Assembly: GCA_002395225.1 (NCBI GenBank)
Contig: DGWH01000089.1
Coordinates: 23,951 to 81,258 of the forward strand
From: Christensenella sp. UBA4263
GTDB lineage: Bacteria; Bacillota; Clostridia; Christensenellales; Aristaeellaceae
Direction: 5' to 3'
DNA: 57,308 nt
Below, piece by piece: positions 25,545 to 34,816 of this stretch. The notes beneath the pieces were generated by a model. That model worked only from the letters and a program-made list of their open reading frames with translations. It was not told the DNA's origin and did no database searches. The translations under genes were made by a program, and so were the position numbers. Position 1 is the first letter of the stretch; each line of letters begins with the position of its first letter.

Positions 25545-25608
25545 CTTGCTCCTTTTCTTTTCTCCATTATAATGTGAGCAAAAGTTAAGGAGCAAGTTAA
25601 GGAGCAAG
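25545..25608 (-). promoter_or_regulatory. Promoter with inverted and direct AAGGAGCAAG repeats
   Basis: CTTGCTCCTT (25545-25554) faces two direct copies of AAGGAGCAAG (25587-25596 and 25599-25608). They flank a minus-strand TATAAT (25567-25572). This is the layout of an autoregulated operator controlling the small gene at 25382-25492. Confidence 0.5.
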
Positions 25609-25650
25609 CGGCAATGGAATGAAATGATCCTGTCCTCCCAGTACCTGGTC

Positions 25651-25797
25651 CAGACAGTATGGTTTCAACTGCGGGAATGGAGAAAAAATGGGCTGGAGGT
25701 ACTCAAACTAAACATAAGTAAAGGGCCGGTTTCCCGGCCACCAATTTCGGGTTTTGACTGTCTAAATCTTGTCCTTGACGTTGGAACCACTTTAGTC
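25651..25797 (+). repeat. Repeat R2, copy B
   Basis: CAGACAGTATGGTTTCAACT, GGCTGGAGGTACTCAAAC, AGTAAAGGGCCGGTTTCCCGGCC, then ACTGTCTAAATCTTGTCCTTG. The right arm of the central palindrome is cut after GGCC, so this copy is decayed. AGACAGT and ACTGTCT form an outer inverted repeat. Confidence 0.85.
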
Positions 25798-25830
25798 GGT
25801 ATGGGGATTGGAGGGCTCTTTTCTTTCAGA

Positions 25831-26061
25831 TCAGATGACTTTAACAGGATCACCGACGTATGGATTGGCAGAAAAATAGGCATCCATATCTGCATCCAAT
25901 TCTTCCTTACTCTTGTTTCCAAAGTATTCCCGCTGCCACTTCGTGTAGTCGAAACCTTCCGTTTTAACTAGAAAAAGAAAAGTTTCAGCTTCCACGATTC
26001 CCATCTTTTCAGTAAGAATAGCCATTCCCCGGGAAAGGATCTCTGCTGTATTCGCAATCAT
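25831..26061 (-). CDS. Small partner of the PIN protein (antitoxin-like)
   Basis: This is a 76-residue soluble acidic protein: helices around MAILTEKMGIVEAETFLFLV, then DYTKWQREYF and an acidic tail. Its ATG overlaps the last codon and stop of the PIN reading frame (ATGA), showing translational coupling and a two-gene module. Family name not recognised; the antitoxin role is inferred from position and size. It is intact although the PIN gene is broken, so it is no longer coupled normally. Confidence 0.6.
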   Translation of the reverse strand: MIANTAEILSRGMAILTEKMGIVEAETFLFLVKTEGFDYTKWQREYFGNKSKEELDADMDAYFSANPYVGDPVKVI

Positions 26062-26510
26062 AACTTTTCCTCCTCTTCCACTAACTGCACGAACTCAAGA
26101 GGATTCAGGATTTTAACCTCTCCTCCTTTGTACCGTTATTGAAAACGAGTATCAGTTGTCAGAAGGTAATCACACCCTGCATAAATTGCACATGCTGCAT
26201 GGGTCGCATCTTTGTAGGCGATGTTGTACTCCATAATCTCAGCAATTTTCTGTTGCAATTCTTCGCGCCGTTCAATTGGTACGTACGACGTATTGTGCCG
26301 CTCCTGGTACTCCCTTATCGCATCACGTTTCATAGAATCTATATTCTTTGAGTTCTCGTACTCTGTCATGTAGGAAGTTACCAGCTCATACTTTCCCTGG
26401 TTGATTTCTTCCTGAATATGAAGTTTTGCTCTCGTCTCCATGCTCACCTTAAAAGATGACTGTGAGTCATATGGGCGATTGTAACAGCAGTTGTCCAGGT
26501 ACAATCTCAT
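26058..26510 (-). pseudogene. PIN-domain ribonuclease (toxin-like) with premature TAA
   Basis: The frame starts at 26510 with the PIN strand MRLYLDNCCYNRPYD (catalytic Asp in YLDNC) and continues to DYLLTTDTRFQ. A TAA at 26136-26138 then interrupts. The same frame resumes as RYKGGEVKILNPLEFVQLVEE and ends at the TGA at 26058. The normal family protein reads through this point, so a point nonsense mutation removes about 25 C-terminal residues. The upstream extension to 26678 lacks a ribosome site. PIN enzymes cleave RNA; activity of the truncated product is doubtful. Confidence 0.75.
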
Positions 26511-26703
26511 CCGCGACCGCCTTTCGCAGGCATCAAAGTTAGGTTCGTATAATACACCTATTTTACGTACTATTCTACCCTCAAAGTCCCAAGAAATCAA
26601 TAACCACAACGTTTCCCCCAACTCACATTCTGAAATCCTCAGAATATTTGTCGCAGATTTTCTAAAAGCACATATCAATTTTCCGGAAGAGACCCACGCA
26701 AAA

Positions 26704-26739
26704 CAAGACTGCCCAAATCTGAGCAGTCTTGTTTTTTTT
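26704..26739. terminator. Bidirectional terminator
   Basis: CAAGACTGC pairs with GCAGTCTTG. T-runs follow on both strands (eight Ts on the plus). It ends the secreted-protein gene at 26781. Confidence 0.85.
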
Positions 26740-26780
26740 CTGGTATTGTCCCCCTTCGGACCCAGGCCCGAAAGGCCGGA

Positions 26781-27500
26781 TTATTCTGCTTTGGTTACGC
26801 TGGTGATATGGGGATTGGCACCATTGTACCAGTACAGGAAGCCCTCCACGTCGATCACGTCGCCGACCTTGAGTGCCTCAACTGCCTTGTATACGTCGGT
26901 ATCATTGCCGCAGAGATAGAACTCCACGCAGAAGTCGTAGACCTGGCCGTCTTTGGAGACCTTGAAGTACAGGTCGTCCGTCTTGTTTTCCGCGTTCTTG
27001 TACGCGAAAGCCGCACCGGTTTCATCATATGCCTCAACCGTCAGGCCCTTGAAGCTGACCAGCTCATTCTGATGGGAGACCAGTTCGTCCTTGCCCAGCA
27101 GATCTGTGACATCTGCCGCTTTCGCGATAAAAGGATCGCCCTCGACAATTTCAAATGTCGCGCCCTCGGCAATCTCCACTTCACCTGCCCATTCAGCCTT
27201 GTAACCTTTAACGGCAATCTTCGTGCCGGGAACCAGCTTGGCAGCGTCTTCCTCCGTGCAGGTCATGTTATAGATGAAGATCGCGCCGTCCTCGCTCTGT
27301 CCGTAAACCGTAATCTTGTTATCCCACCAGGACTGGGTCGCCTGCACATAGGTCTCCACATAAACAGGATCATCTACCTCTGCTTCGGCGTACTGCTTGT
27401 AGGTCATCAGTTCCACTTCGGGGAACTCACTTTCTGCCAGAGCCAGTGCCGCGCACAGCGCAAGAGAAAGTGCCAGAACCAGACAAAGAATCTTTTTCAT
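26781..27500 (-). CDS. Secreted protein with OB-fold-like repeats
   Basis: This is a 239-residue exported protein with a signal peptide (MKKILCLVLALSLALCAALA, cleavage after ALA). It has two similar beta-rich halves: VYVETYVQATQSWWDNKITV ... GTKIAVKGYKAEWAGEVEIA, and ELVSFKGLTVEAY ... GDVIDVEGFLYWYNGANPHI. The pattern is that of secreted OB-fold modules in Clostridia. The function is unknown. The start at 27500 follows GGAG by 10 bases; the longer frame to 27557 has no site. It lies downstream of the Ugp-type operon but has its own leader. Confidence 0.75.
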   Translation of the reverse strand: MKKILCLVLALSLALCAALALAESEFPEVELMTYKQYAEAEVDDPVYVETYVQATQSWWDNKITVYGQSEDGAIFIYNMTCTEEDAAKLVPGTKIAVKGYKAEWAGEVEIAEGATFEIVEGDPFIAKAADVTDLLGKDELVSHQNELVSFKGLTVEAYDETGAAFAYKNAENKTDDLYFKVSKDGQVYDFCVEFYLCGNDTDVYKAVEALKVGDVIDVEGFLYWYNGANPHITSVTKAE

Positions 27501-27602
27501 CGTATCGGATCTCCTTTCGTTGTTTCCGGGACTTGTCCCGATTACGGGGAAAATCATACATCAAACGCCTCAAAAACACAATGGATTCTCAGACATTTTT
27601 GT

Positions 27603-29225
27603 TCACTTCTGCTTTTTTCTGTTCTTTTGCATTCCGGCCCACAGAGAAGACACCCCGATCACCAGCCACACGCACGGAATGACGATCAGCAGGGTTTTTG
27701 CCTCGGCCGGCAGTTCCCCGAATGTGACCTTTTTGGCGGGCTTGACCTCAATCTGATCCAGCTGGAACAGGCTGTTCATGCTGGCATACAGCTTCTCGAT
27801 GTATGCATCGCTCATCTTTTCCTTCCGCCGTGCACTCTTGGCCGTGCTTTCAATCAGCTGTCCTGCCGCGGAACGCAGAGATGCACTGCCATTGAAAACC
27901 GGCGTGACAAACGTATCCGAGGTATGCCGCTGCAGCAGCTCACTGGCCTCGATCTTCACCGCATAGTGATCATCGTCCTCCCCTTTGCGGCTCAGGTACT
28001 CGATATATTCCGGACTCTTTTGTGCCTTCAGGGTCACCGGCAAATACCCTTCCGTCTCCGCATACCCCAGCTGAACCTTATTGCTGAGCAGGTACTGGGT
28101 AAACAGCCAGCTGGCCAGGACGACCTGTGGATCCTCCTTGTTGAAGATGCAGATGCTGGGGCCCTGGCTGATCATCTTCGGCGTCTCCGGCTTAAACTGC
28201 GGGATCGGCAGCACCCGGATGCTGAAGGGAACCACCTGTTCCGCCTCGATATCCATCATCGGCGCTTCGCTGCCCATCCAGGTGGCGCCGGCAGTGGAGT
28301 CAACCGCAAAGATGCACTGTCCCGCGTTCAGGAAGTTGCCCGGATAGCTGCTGATGGCGAAGGTGGAAAACGCCCGGCTCTTGGCATGCGTGTAAATGTC
28401 CTCCAGCAAGCCTTTTGTGGTGTCGTTGAAAAGCAGCACCTCGCCGTTATCCGTGGAATATGGCGCATCCAGCTGTTTCAGCATGGTGATCATCATGTTG
28501 TCCGTGCTCTTGTAGATGAACGGAATCATCACCTTCTGGCCGTTGATCTTAAAGGTCCCGTCCTCGTTTTTCTCCATGGCCTTTTCACTGACTTCCCAGA
28601 CAAAGTCCCAGGTCACGGTATCCGGCAGTTCATACCCCAGCCGCCGCACCATGTCCTCGTTCACATAAAGTGCTTCCGTGGAACGCATGTACGGCATCGC
28701 ATACGTGTGCCCGCTCAGCACACACTCGTTCAGGAATTCGGGAACGATCTCCTCCTGTCTGGGGGCATCGAACCGGAGTTCACTCCCGCCCAGACCGTAC
28801 CGGCTGTCCTCCATCCACTCATCCATCGGCAGCACCACATTCTGTCCGGTCATATAGGTGGCAATGTGATCCGGATACGTGATGCAGACGTTGGGCGTGG
28901 TCTGGGTTGCAATGTTCGTGATCACGTCCGCAAAGATCCTGCTGTAGTCGGCATACAGGCGCAGATTGATGGTGACATTGGGGTACATCGCCTCAAAATC
29001 CTTTATCGCCTGTGTATATACCGCCGTCTGGACCTTATTGGTGTCATTCTTGGCCCAGAATACCAGCTCGATCTTCTGTGACTCGTCAAATTTCTCCGGA
29101 ATCTTCGCGTTTCCCGTGTCTGCCCCTTCCTGGCTGACAAGCCTGCCGTGACACCCGGATAAAACGGCAAGACACAGAATCAGCAACAGTCCCGCAATGA
29201 TTTTTTTCATCAGACTCTTTTTCAC
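27603..29225 (-). CDS. Sugar ABC importer lipoprotein (solute-binding family 1), C-terminally anchored
   Basis: This is a 540-residue binding protein. A lipobox LAVLSGC gives an N-terminal lipid anchor. The body follows the family-1 (UgpB/MalE-like) fold, with IELVFWAKNDTNKVQTAVYT near residue 52 and a hinge later on. Unusually, the extreme C-terminus has one TM helix (TLLIVIPCVWLVIGVSSLWAG) and a basic tail, so both ends would be membrane-tethered. Cargo is likely a carbohydrate or glycerol phosphate. It is last in the four-gene operon. Confidence 0.88.
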   Translation of the reverse strand: MKKSLMKKIIAGLLLILCLAVLSGCHGRLVSQEGADTGNAKIPEKFDESQKIELVFWAKNDTNKVQTAVYTQAIKDFEAMYPNVTINLRLYADYSRIFADVITNIATQTTPNVCITYPDHIATYMTGQNVVLPMDEWMEDSRYGLGGSELRFDAPRQEEIVPEFLNECVLSGHTYAMPYMRSTEALYVNEDMVRRLGYELPDTVTWDFVWEVSEKAMEKNEDGTFKINGQKVMIPFIYKSTDNMMITMLKQLDAPYSTDNGEVLLFNDTTKGLLEDIYTHAKSRAFSTFAISSYPGNFLNAGQCIFAVDSTAGATWMGSEAPMMDIEAEQVVPFSIRVLPIPQFKPETPKMISQGPSICIFNKEDPQVVLASWLFTQYLLSNKVQLGYAETEGYLPVTLKAQKSPEYIEYLSRKGEDDDHYAVKIEASELLQRHTSDTFVTPVFNGSASLRSAAGQLIESTAKSARRKEKMSDAYIEKLYASMNSLFQLDQIEVKPAKKVTFGELPAEAKTLLIVIPCVWLVIGVSSLWAGMQKNRKKQK

Positions 29226-29332
29226 TCTTCCTCAAAGTCGGTCTTTTGCCGGAGCAGCTTCTCAGAAGCCCCGAACAGGGCCACTCCTCCGGCTTCAATT
29301 CACAGCCTGCTGTTCAATCGGTGAATGATGAA

Positions 29333-30181
29333 TTAACCTTTGGTTCCTCCTCTGGAGACACCGGCCATGATTTTATCCCGGAACATCAGGAACAGGACGA
29401 TCAGCGGAACGCTCACCGCCACCACGGCCGCCATCATCGCGGGGATATCCTGCCGGCCGAATCCGCTCTCGCGAATGGCCTGGATGCCGTTTGAAACCAG
29501 GAAGTATTTCGATTCCCTGGCGATCAGCCTGGGCCAGACGTAACTGTTCCAGCACTCGATCACTTTCAGGATCACTATCGTGACAATGGTCGGCTGACAG
29601 ATGGGCACCATCACCTTCAGCAGATACTTGAGGTCACCGGTGCCATCCACCCGGGCCGCATTGTACAGTTCGTTGGGGATCGCCTCAAAGTTTTCCTTCA
29701 GGAGGTAAATATAGAATACACTGGTCACCGAGGGCAGAATCATGCCCAGATAGGTCAGGTCCCCTTTCTGGAACCCCCAGTTGACGATGGTCGCATAGTT
29801 GGTGATAATGACCAGCTCATTGGGGATCATCATCAGACTCAGGAACAGGGCAAACACCAGGTTCTTTCCCCTGAATTCCAGACGGGCAAACGCAAACGCG
29901 GCGGGAATGGTCACCAGCATCATCAGCCCGGTGGTTGCCGCGGTAAAGATCAGGGTGTTGATGAAATACCGTCCCAGACTGACCTCGGTGAACGCTTTGA
30001 CATAGTTTGCCAGTGTCGGTTTCATGGTAAAAAAGGCCGGCACTTTTTCATTGTTGTATGCTGCCGTGTCCTTCACGCTGGTCAGCACCATCCAGTAAAA
30101 GGGAAACAGGACGATCAGCGCCCAGACGAAAAGCAGCAGATAGATCAGCACCTTTGAGATGTTCTTTTTATTTTCAATCAT
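29333..30181 (-). CDS. Sugar ABC importer permease, MalG/UgpE-like
   Basis: This is a 282-residue membrane protein with six TM helices. TM1 is VLIYLLLFVWALIVLFPFYW, followed by DTAAYNNEKVPAFF. The EAA loop is ELYNAARVDGTGDLKYLLKV before the last helices. It pairs with the permease encoded just upstream to form the channel. Same-strand order and 63-base spacing place it in the ugp-like operon. Confidence 0.9.
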   Translation of the reverse strand: MIENKKNISKVLIYLLLFVWALIVLFPFYWMVLTSVKDTAAYNNEKVPAFFTMKPTLANYVKAFTEVSLGRYFINTLIFTAATTGLMMLVTIPAAFAFARLEFRGKNLVFALFLSLMMIPNELVIITNYATIVNWGFQKGDLTYLGMILPSVTSVFYIYLLKENFEAIPNELYNAARVDGTGDLKYLLKVMVPICQPTIVTIVILKVIECWNSYVWPRLIARESKYFLVSNGIQAIRESGFGRQDIPAMMAAVVAVSVPLIVLFLMFRDKIMAGVSRGGTKG

Positions 30182-30244
30182 ATCTTCTCATCCTCAGACA
30201 AAGTCCCATGGCAGGCATGCAGCGACGATTGGTCATAAACAGGC

Positions 30245-31141
30245 TTACATGTACTGGACTTTGTCCCTGCTGAATTTCAGGTTGATATAGGTGATGGTGA
30301 ACACAATGGCAAACAGCACCAGGGCCGCGGCGGCCGCGTACCCGGGATACCCGCCCTTGTCACTGTAGAGCATGTCGTATACATAGCCCACAATCGTGTT
30401 CATCCCTGCCTCGTTGAGGTTCACGCCGAACAGCGCCACCTCATCGCTGTACGCCTTGAAGGCGCCGATAAAGCCGGTGATGATCAGGTAAAACACGGTC
30501 GGGCTGATCATGGGCAGGGTGATCTTCCGGAAGATCCGTCCGCTGCTGGCGCCATCCACCCGGGCCGCCTTGTAGTAATCCTGGTTCACGCTGGCCAGCG
30601 CACTGGTCAGGATCAGGATCTTAAAGGGCATGACCACCCAGATGGTATACAGAGAGGCCACCAGCATTTTCGCCCAGTAAGGCCCGTTGATGAAATCAAC
30701 GGTCTCAAAGCCCAGGGACTGAATCAGGGTATTGATCAGTCCGTCGGTGTACTCCGTCCGGGCAAACAGAATCATAAATACCAGGCCGACCGCCAGCGTG
30801 TTGGTCACATACGGCAGAAAATAGATGGTCTGGAATGCTTTTTTGAGGGCCGTAATGGAACTGAGGCCAAGGGCAATCAGCAGGGAAATGCCCGTGCTGA
30901 TCGGAACCGTGATCACAACCAGAAGCAGGGTATTCTTCAGTGCCTGGATAAAGTAGGGATCACTCAGAACATGACCGAAATTCCCCAGGCCCACGCCTGT
31001 ATAGGTCTGAGAGATCGAATGATAGTTTTCCTCCACCGAGTAGAAAAAGACATCGATCAGCGGATAGACCATGAACACGCCCAGAAACAGGATCGCCGGC
31101 AGCAGATACAGCCAGGCTTTCAGGTTATTGTTCTTCTTCAT
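30245..31141 (-). CDS. Sugar ABC importer permease, MalF/UgpA-like
   Basis: This is a 298-residue membrane protein with six TM helices. It begins MKKNNNLKAWLYLLPAILFL and has the EAA loop DYYKAARVDGASSGRIFRKI. Its ATG overlaps the stop of the ATPase gene (ATGA), so the two are translationally coupled. Confidence 0.9.
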   Translation of the reverse strand: MKKNNNLKAWLYLLPAILFLGVFMVYPLIDVFFYSVEENYHSISQTYTGVGLGNFGHVLSDPYFIQALKNTLLLVVITVPISTGISLLIALGLSSITALKKAFQTIYFLPYVTNTLAVGLVFMILFARTEYTDGLINTLIQSLGFETVDFINGPYWAKMLVASLYTIWVVMPFKILILTSALASVNQDYYKAARVDGASSGRIFRKITLPMISPTVFYLIITGFIGAFKAYSDEVALFGVNLNEAGMNTIVGYVYDMLYSDKGGYPGYAAAAALVLFAIVFTITYINLKFSRDKVQYM

Positions 31142-32223
31142 ACCCGTTCCTCGCTCTCCCTGTCAAACAGAAACACCTTGTGCGGTTTCAGGCGGAAACG
31201 GACCTGCTCCTGTCCCACGGGAAGGTGGTCATCCGATGACACGATGGAGCGGATGCACCGGCCGGTCATCTTCGGATGCGAAGAGATGATGCTCACATCA
31301 CGCCCCATCATCTCAATCCGGTCCATCCGGCAGGTAAACGGGCCGTCGTCCCCGGGGATAAACCCTTCCGGACGAATGCCCACCCAGACCTGCCTGTCTT
31401 TGCGGCCCGGGACATCCAGCACCGCTTCCTCCCCGATCCAGAGCTTCTCCTGCTCCACTTTCCCCTCAAACACATTGATCTGAGGCGTTCCCAGAAACTG
31501 GGCCACGAAGAGGTTGACCGGGTCATCATAGACATCCTGCGGCTTTCCCGCCTGATGCAGTTTGCCGGCCTTCATCACGACGATCTGGTCGCTAATGCTC
31601 ATGGCCTCCTCCTGGTCATGCGTCACAAAGATGGTGGTGACCCCGGTTTCACGCTGAATCCGCCTGAGTTCCTCCCGGGTCTGCAGCCGCAGCCGGGCAT
31701 CCAGGTTGCTAAGCGGCTCATCCAAAAGCAAAACCCTGGGGATCTTGACCAGCGCCCGGGCAATGGCCACGCGCTGCTGCTGACCGCCGGACAATTCCTT
31801 CGGCTTGCGTTCCATCAGGCCGTCGATCTGCACCAGTTTCGCGGCTTCCACCGCTTTTTGGTGCATGGCTTCCTTCGTCATCTTCCGGTCGCCCTTCAGG
31901 TTCTGCAGAGGGAAAATGATATTCTGCTCCACGGTCAGGTGCGGGTACAGGGCATAGTTCTGAAACACCAGTCCCACGCCCCGCTCTTCCGGCGGCAAAC
32001 GGGTCACATCCTGGTCCCCGAACCAGATCTTTCCCTCCGTGGGCGTCTCCAGACCGCTGATCAGGTTCAGGGTCGTGCTTTTCCCGCATCCGCTGGGACC
32101 CAGCAGGCAGATCAGCTTTCCGTCCGGTATTTCAAAGTTGAGATGATCGACTGCCGTCACCTCTTCCCCTTTGACATGCGGGGACTTAAACTTCATCGTC
32201 AGATTTTCCAGTACAACTTTCAT
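31138..32223 (-). CDS. Sugar ABC importer ATPase, MsmK/UgpC/MalK-like
   Basis: This 361-residue peripheral ATPase energises the importer. Walker A is LLGPSGCGKSTTL (about residue 40), the signature is LSGGQQQRVAI and Walker B is VLLLDEPLSNL with the H-loop THD. A C-terminal TOBE-like region (about 235-355) follows; in MalK homologues it is regulatory. It is first in the operon. A hairpin-containing R1-like leader lies upstream. Many clostridial genomes carry one shared MsmK, so a dedicated copy is notable. Confidence 0.92.
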   Translation of the reverse strand: MKVVLENLTMKFKSPHVKGEEVTAVDHLNFEIPDGKLICLLGPSGCGKSTTLNLISGLETPTEGKIWFGDQDVTRLPPEERGVGLVFQNYALYPHLTVEQNIIFPLQNLKGDRKMTKEAMHQKAVEAAKLVQIDGLMERKPKELSGGQQQRVAIARALVKIPRVLLLDEPLSNLDARLRLQTREELRRIQRETGVTTIFVTHDQEEAMSISDQIVVMKAGKLHQAGKPQDVYDDPVNLFVAQFLGTPQINVFEGKVEQEKLWIGEEAVLDVPGRKDRQVWVGIRPEGFIPGDDGPFTCRMDRIEMMGRDVSIISSHPKMTGRCIRSIVSSDDHLPVGQEQVRFRLKPHKVFLFDRESEERV

Positions 32224-32285
32224 GGCATCCGCTTCCTTTCGACGTTCCTCCCGCGATTCAATCTATTCGGGATCCGATGATGGAT

Positions 32286-32372
32286 CTCCTTTATACGTTT
32301 CACTGCCGGTCTTTTGCCGGCTCAGCCGGACATTGACCCGGATTCGGCAATCTGTCGCTTCGCGACAGGGCC
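32286..32372 (-). repeat. Repeat R1, diverged copy upstream of the ugp-like operon
   Basis: Read on the minus strand: CCCTGTCGC-GAA-GCGACAG hairpin, then TTGCCGAATCCGGGTCAATG, a CCGGC/GCCGG hairpin and TATAAAGGAGAT. Order and spacing match R1, but the ATG lies about 65 bases further on. Confidence 0.65.
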
Positions 32373-32634
32373 ACTTGCAGTGATTTTATCATATCATCAC
32401 ACGGAAAACAACGACCCGCCGAAAGATGAAATGCCGGGAAAAGGGGCGCCGTATCGTTCCCTCTTCCCGGCATTCTTCCATACAAATCCTGCCGTATTCC
32501 TCCGGCAAACGTCCTGATTTTCACTGCGTGACAGAGCCGCTAAAGCAAGCAGGTTTTAACGCTCCTCCTGAGTGGTACAGGCCGCATTTCGTTTCAGCTG
32601 TTTGTTTATCTGAGCCTTCAAAATGCCGTTCCTG
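32373..32634. other. Intergenic, no gene seen
   Basis: AT-richer stretch between the operon leader and the truncated AAA gene. A CGGGAAAAGG... inverted stretch near 32434-32470 (CCGGGAAAAGG / CCCTCTTCCCGG) may be its terminator. Confidence 0.35.
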
Positions 32635-33815
32635 TCATTCCCGGCAGAAGAGATCATCCAGGGTGATAACCTTCACAAAAGCTCCGCTATATTCATTCCG
32701 TGTAAGTCCGAATGTTGTGATTAAAGTACTGTGGACGGTTGCATTAGACGGAATCATTTCTCCAAGCAGTTCGATCCGCCCGAGAACTTTTTCATAATAG
32801 GATTTACTTACACTAAAGCTCTTGTTATAGAATTTAATCTCGCACATATTAAAAACATTATCCCGGCGTTCAATGATCAAATCGATCTGCGTTCCCGTCT
32901 GTTTTCCATCCCCAGGACTGATCCATGCCGACTGTTTTGATGATACTCCGCCTATTTCCAAAGCTCTTTTGATCTGTTTAATATGGTTGAAACAGACATT
33001 TTCAAACGCAAACCCTCTCCAGACATTTATGGACTGGGAATTCAGGTTCTTCTGCCAGAAATCTTCGTCAAGTCCTGTTTTGTCATTTATAAAATGCAGG
33101 TAAAACAAGCAGAAAGGGTCTGTCAGCTTATAAACCGTTTCCCTGCTGCCTTTTCCGAAGGGAACATATTTTTCAACGAAATCACTTGCCATTAAAGCAT
33201 CTAAAGCATCCTTAAACACACTGCCATCCTTGAGTTTCAACTCTTCAAGGAGTTCTTTTCTGGTAAAGCCTGACCTTTTTACAGCGAGATGTGTGGTCAG
33301 ATCCATCGGATAGTCAGGATTCCTGAACAAAGACTTAAAAAGCCTTCTGTATTCTCCCTTCAGCTTTGCCTGTTTGGAAAAGAAAAGCATATCAATATTC
33401 TGTGCCACACTGTAATCCGGTCTGAAGAAACTGTAATAATAGGGTATTCCTCCAAGGATCATATAGCACTGCGCAATATCATATCGTGAATAGGTTATTC
33501 CGGAATCCTTTAAAACCGCTTCACATTCCGACAGATTAAACGGATACAGCTTTATTTCATGTGTCAGTCTTCCATACAAACCTCCATGGTTATTGATCAG
33601 GGTATTGACAATCCAGGAATTCGCGCTCCCGCAAACAATAACCATAAGATTGTCTCTGTGACATCCCCAGGTATTCCAAAAGGCTTCAAACGCTGAAACA
33701 AATCCCGACTTAGGTGTGTCAAGCCATGGGAGTTCGTCGAGAAACACAACCTGTCTTGAACCATCATCAAACTCCTGCAAATATTTTTTTCTTCCGTCCC
33801 TCCGATCAATATCAT
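32635..33815 (-). pseudogene. DUF234-type archaeal-like AAA ATPase, 5' end missing
   Basis: The remaining protein has Walker B (QVVFLDELPWLDT) and the full middle and C-terminal regions: GLYGRLTHEIKLYPFNLSE, then a winged helix, then a PD-(D/E)XK-like end with GTQIDLIIERRDN and CEIKFYNKSF. Family members start about 60-80 residues earlier with IGR...GRRRVGKT Walker A; that part is absent. Upstream text at 33816-33861 is a different frame merging into the plus-strand lipase. The break coincides with the 5' truncation of that lipase. Confidence 0.8.
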
Positions 33816-34741
33816 CATTCACTGGCGCGGGTTTCCGCAGGACTGGCCATTTCATCGGCACGGGTCACTATGCGTGAGGGGAACCAGGGGGAGTGCGTGG
33901 TAAAGTTCCTTCAGAATATGGGCTTTGAGGATATCGATGCACGTACCTATGAAAAAAAACCACGAAAGATTCCATCGCGCTTGCCATCGCCTGCAAAAAG
34001 GTAGATGATCTGACGGTGATCAGTCTGGTGGTGTGCGGAAACAATTATGGCGAGAAATGGGCAAGCAATGTCAGTATCGGCAATGGCACGATTCCGGAGA
34101 GATTTTCTGAGGCTGCCGGGAAAGCGCTTCAAGAACTGGATGCCTATCTTAACCGATATCCGCCTGAAGGAAAGGCAAAAATATGGATCACCGGTTACAG
34201 CAGAGGCGGAGCAGTTGCCGATATTGTGGCGGCGCGCTGTACGGATTCCGGCAGATTTCAGGATGTTTATGCCTATTCATTTGCTGCCCCCAGGCACACG
34301 AGGGAACCCGACCAATACCGGAATATCTTTAATGTGTTCCGGCAGGAAGATATAGTTTCCAAGATTCCGCCGCAGGAGTGGGGGTTTGAGCGGTATGGCG
34401 TGGATCTGCCGATTGTTTCACCGGATACGGACCTCGACAGCACGGAGATCATGAAACGCACGGCCGAGCTGAATCAGGAAATAACCGGCGCCCCAATGAT
34501 CATCAATCCGGATCTCAACTACCATCCTCGCTGCATCATTGACTATGTCCTGTATCTGATGCCGGATTCTGCTGCCTATACCAGACTGCTGCAGCCGGTT
34601 CTCGTTGACAGGAATAATCCTGCATCCTGCAAAACGCTTTTTCACAACAGTCTTGATTCATCTGGAAACTTATGTTGGATTTCATTACGGGTGAAATTTA
34701 CCGTTGAATTCCGGGTGAAATTCTGGTATAATTTTGATTAG
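33805..34741 (+). pseudogene. Lipase/alpha-beta hydrolase, 5'-truncated and frameshifted in an A8 run
   Basis: The family start is missing; readable text begins SLARVSAGLAISSARVTMRE. At 33951-33958 a run of eight As shifts frame: nine would join TYEKK to TKDSIALAIACKKVDDLTV. The rest is intact, including ITGYSRGGAVADIVAARC with the GxSxG nucleophile at about 34200 and the AYSFAAP core. Class-3 lipase-like proteins of this kind hydrolyse lipids or esters. Past about 34660 the sequence no longer looks family-like and runs into the toxin-antitoxin promoter region. Confidence 0.75.
34688..34732 (+). promoter_or_regulatory. Promoter with direct repeats for the toxin-antitoxin operon
   Basis: TTGAAT (34704-34709), 17-base spacer, TATAAT (34727-34732). 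Two copies of CGGGTGAAATT at 34688-34698 and 34712-34722 flank the -35, with 24-base spacing. Such repeats suit antitoxin autorepression. Confidence 0.7.
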
Positions 34742-34795
34742 GGAAACTGAACGTTTCCCGGGTCGTCGGCTCCCTCAGGGAAGACGACGACAATC
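34740..34795 (+). promoter_or_regulatory. Leader hairpins of the toxin-antitoxin mRNA
   Basis: GGGAAAC/GTTTCCC followed by TCGTC...GACGA with inner TCCC/GGGA. They sit between promoter and antitoxin start. Confidence 0.5.
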
Positions 34796-34816
34796 GAATG
34801 GAGGGAGATGATCTTC

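Noticed and set aside
26808..29081. 757-residue plus-strand frame across the binding-protein gene
   Set aside because: It is antisense to two well-recognised minus-strand genes and has no family features.
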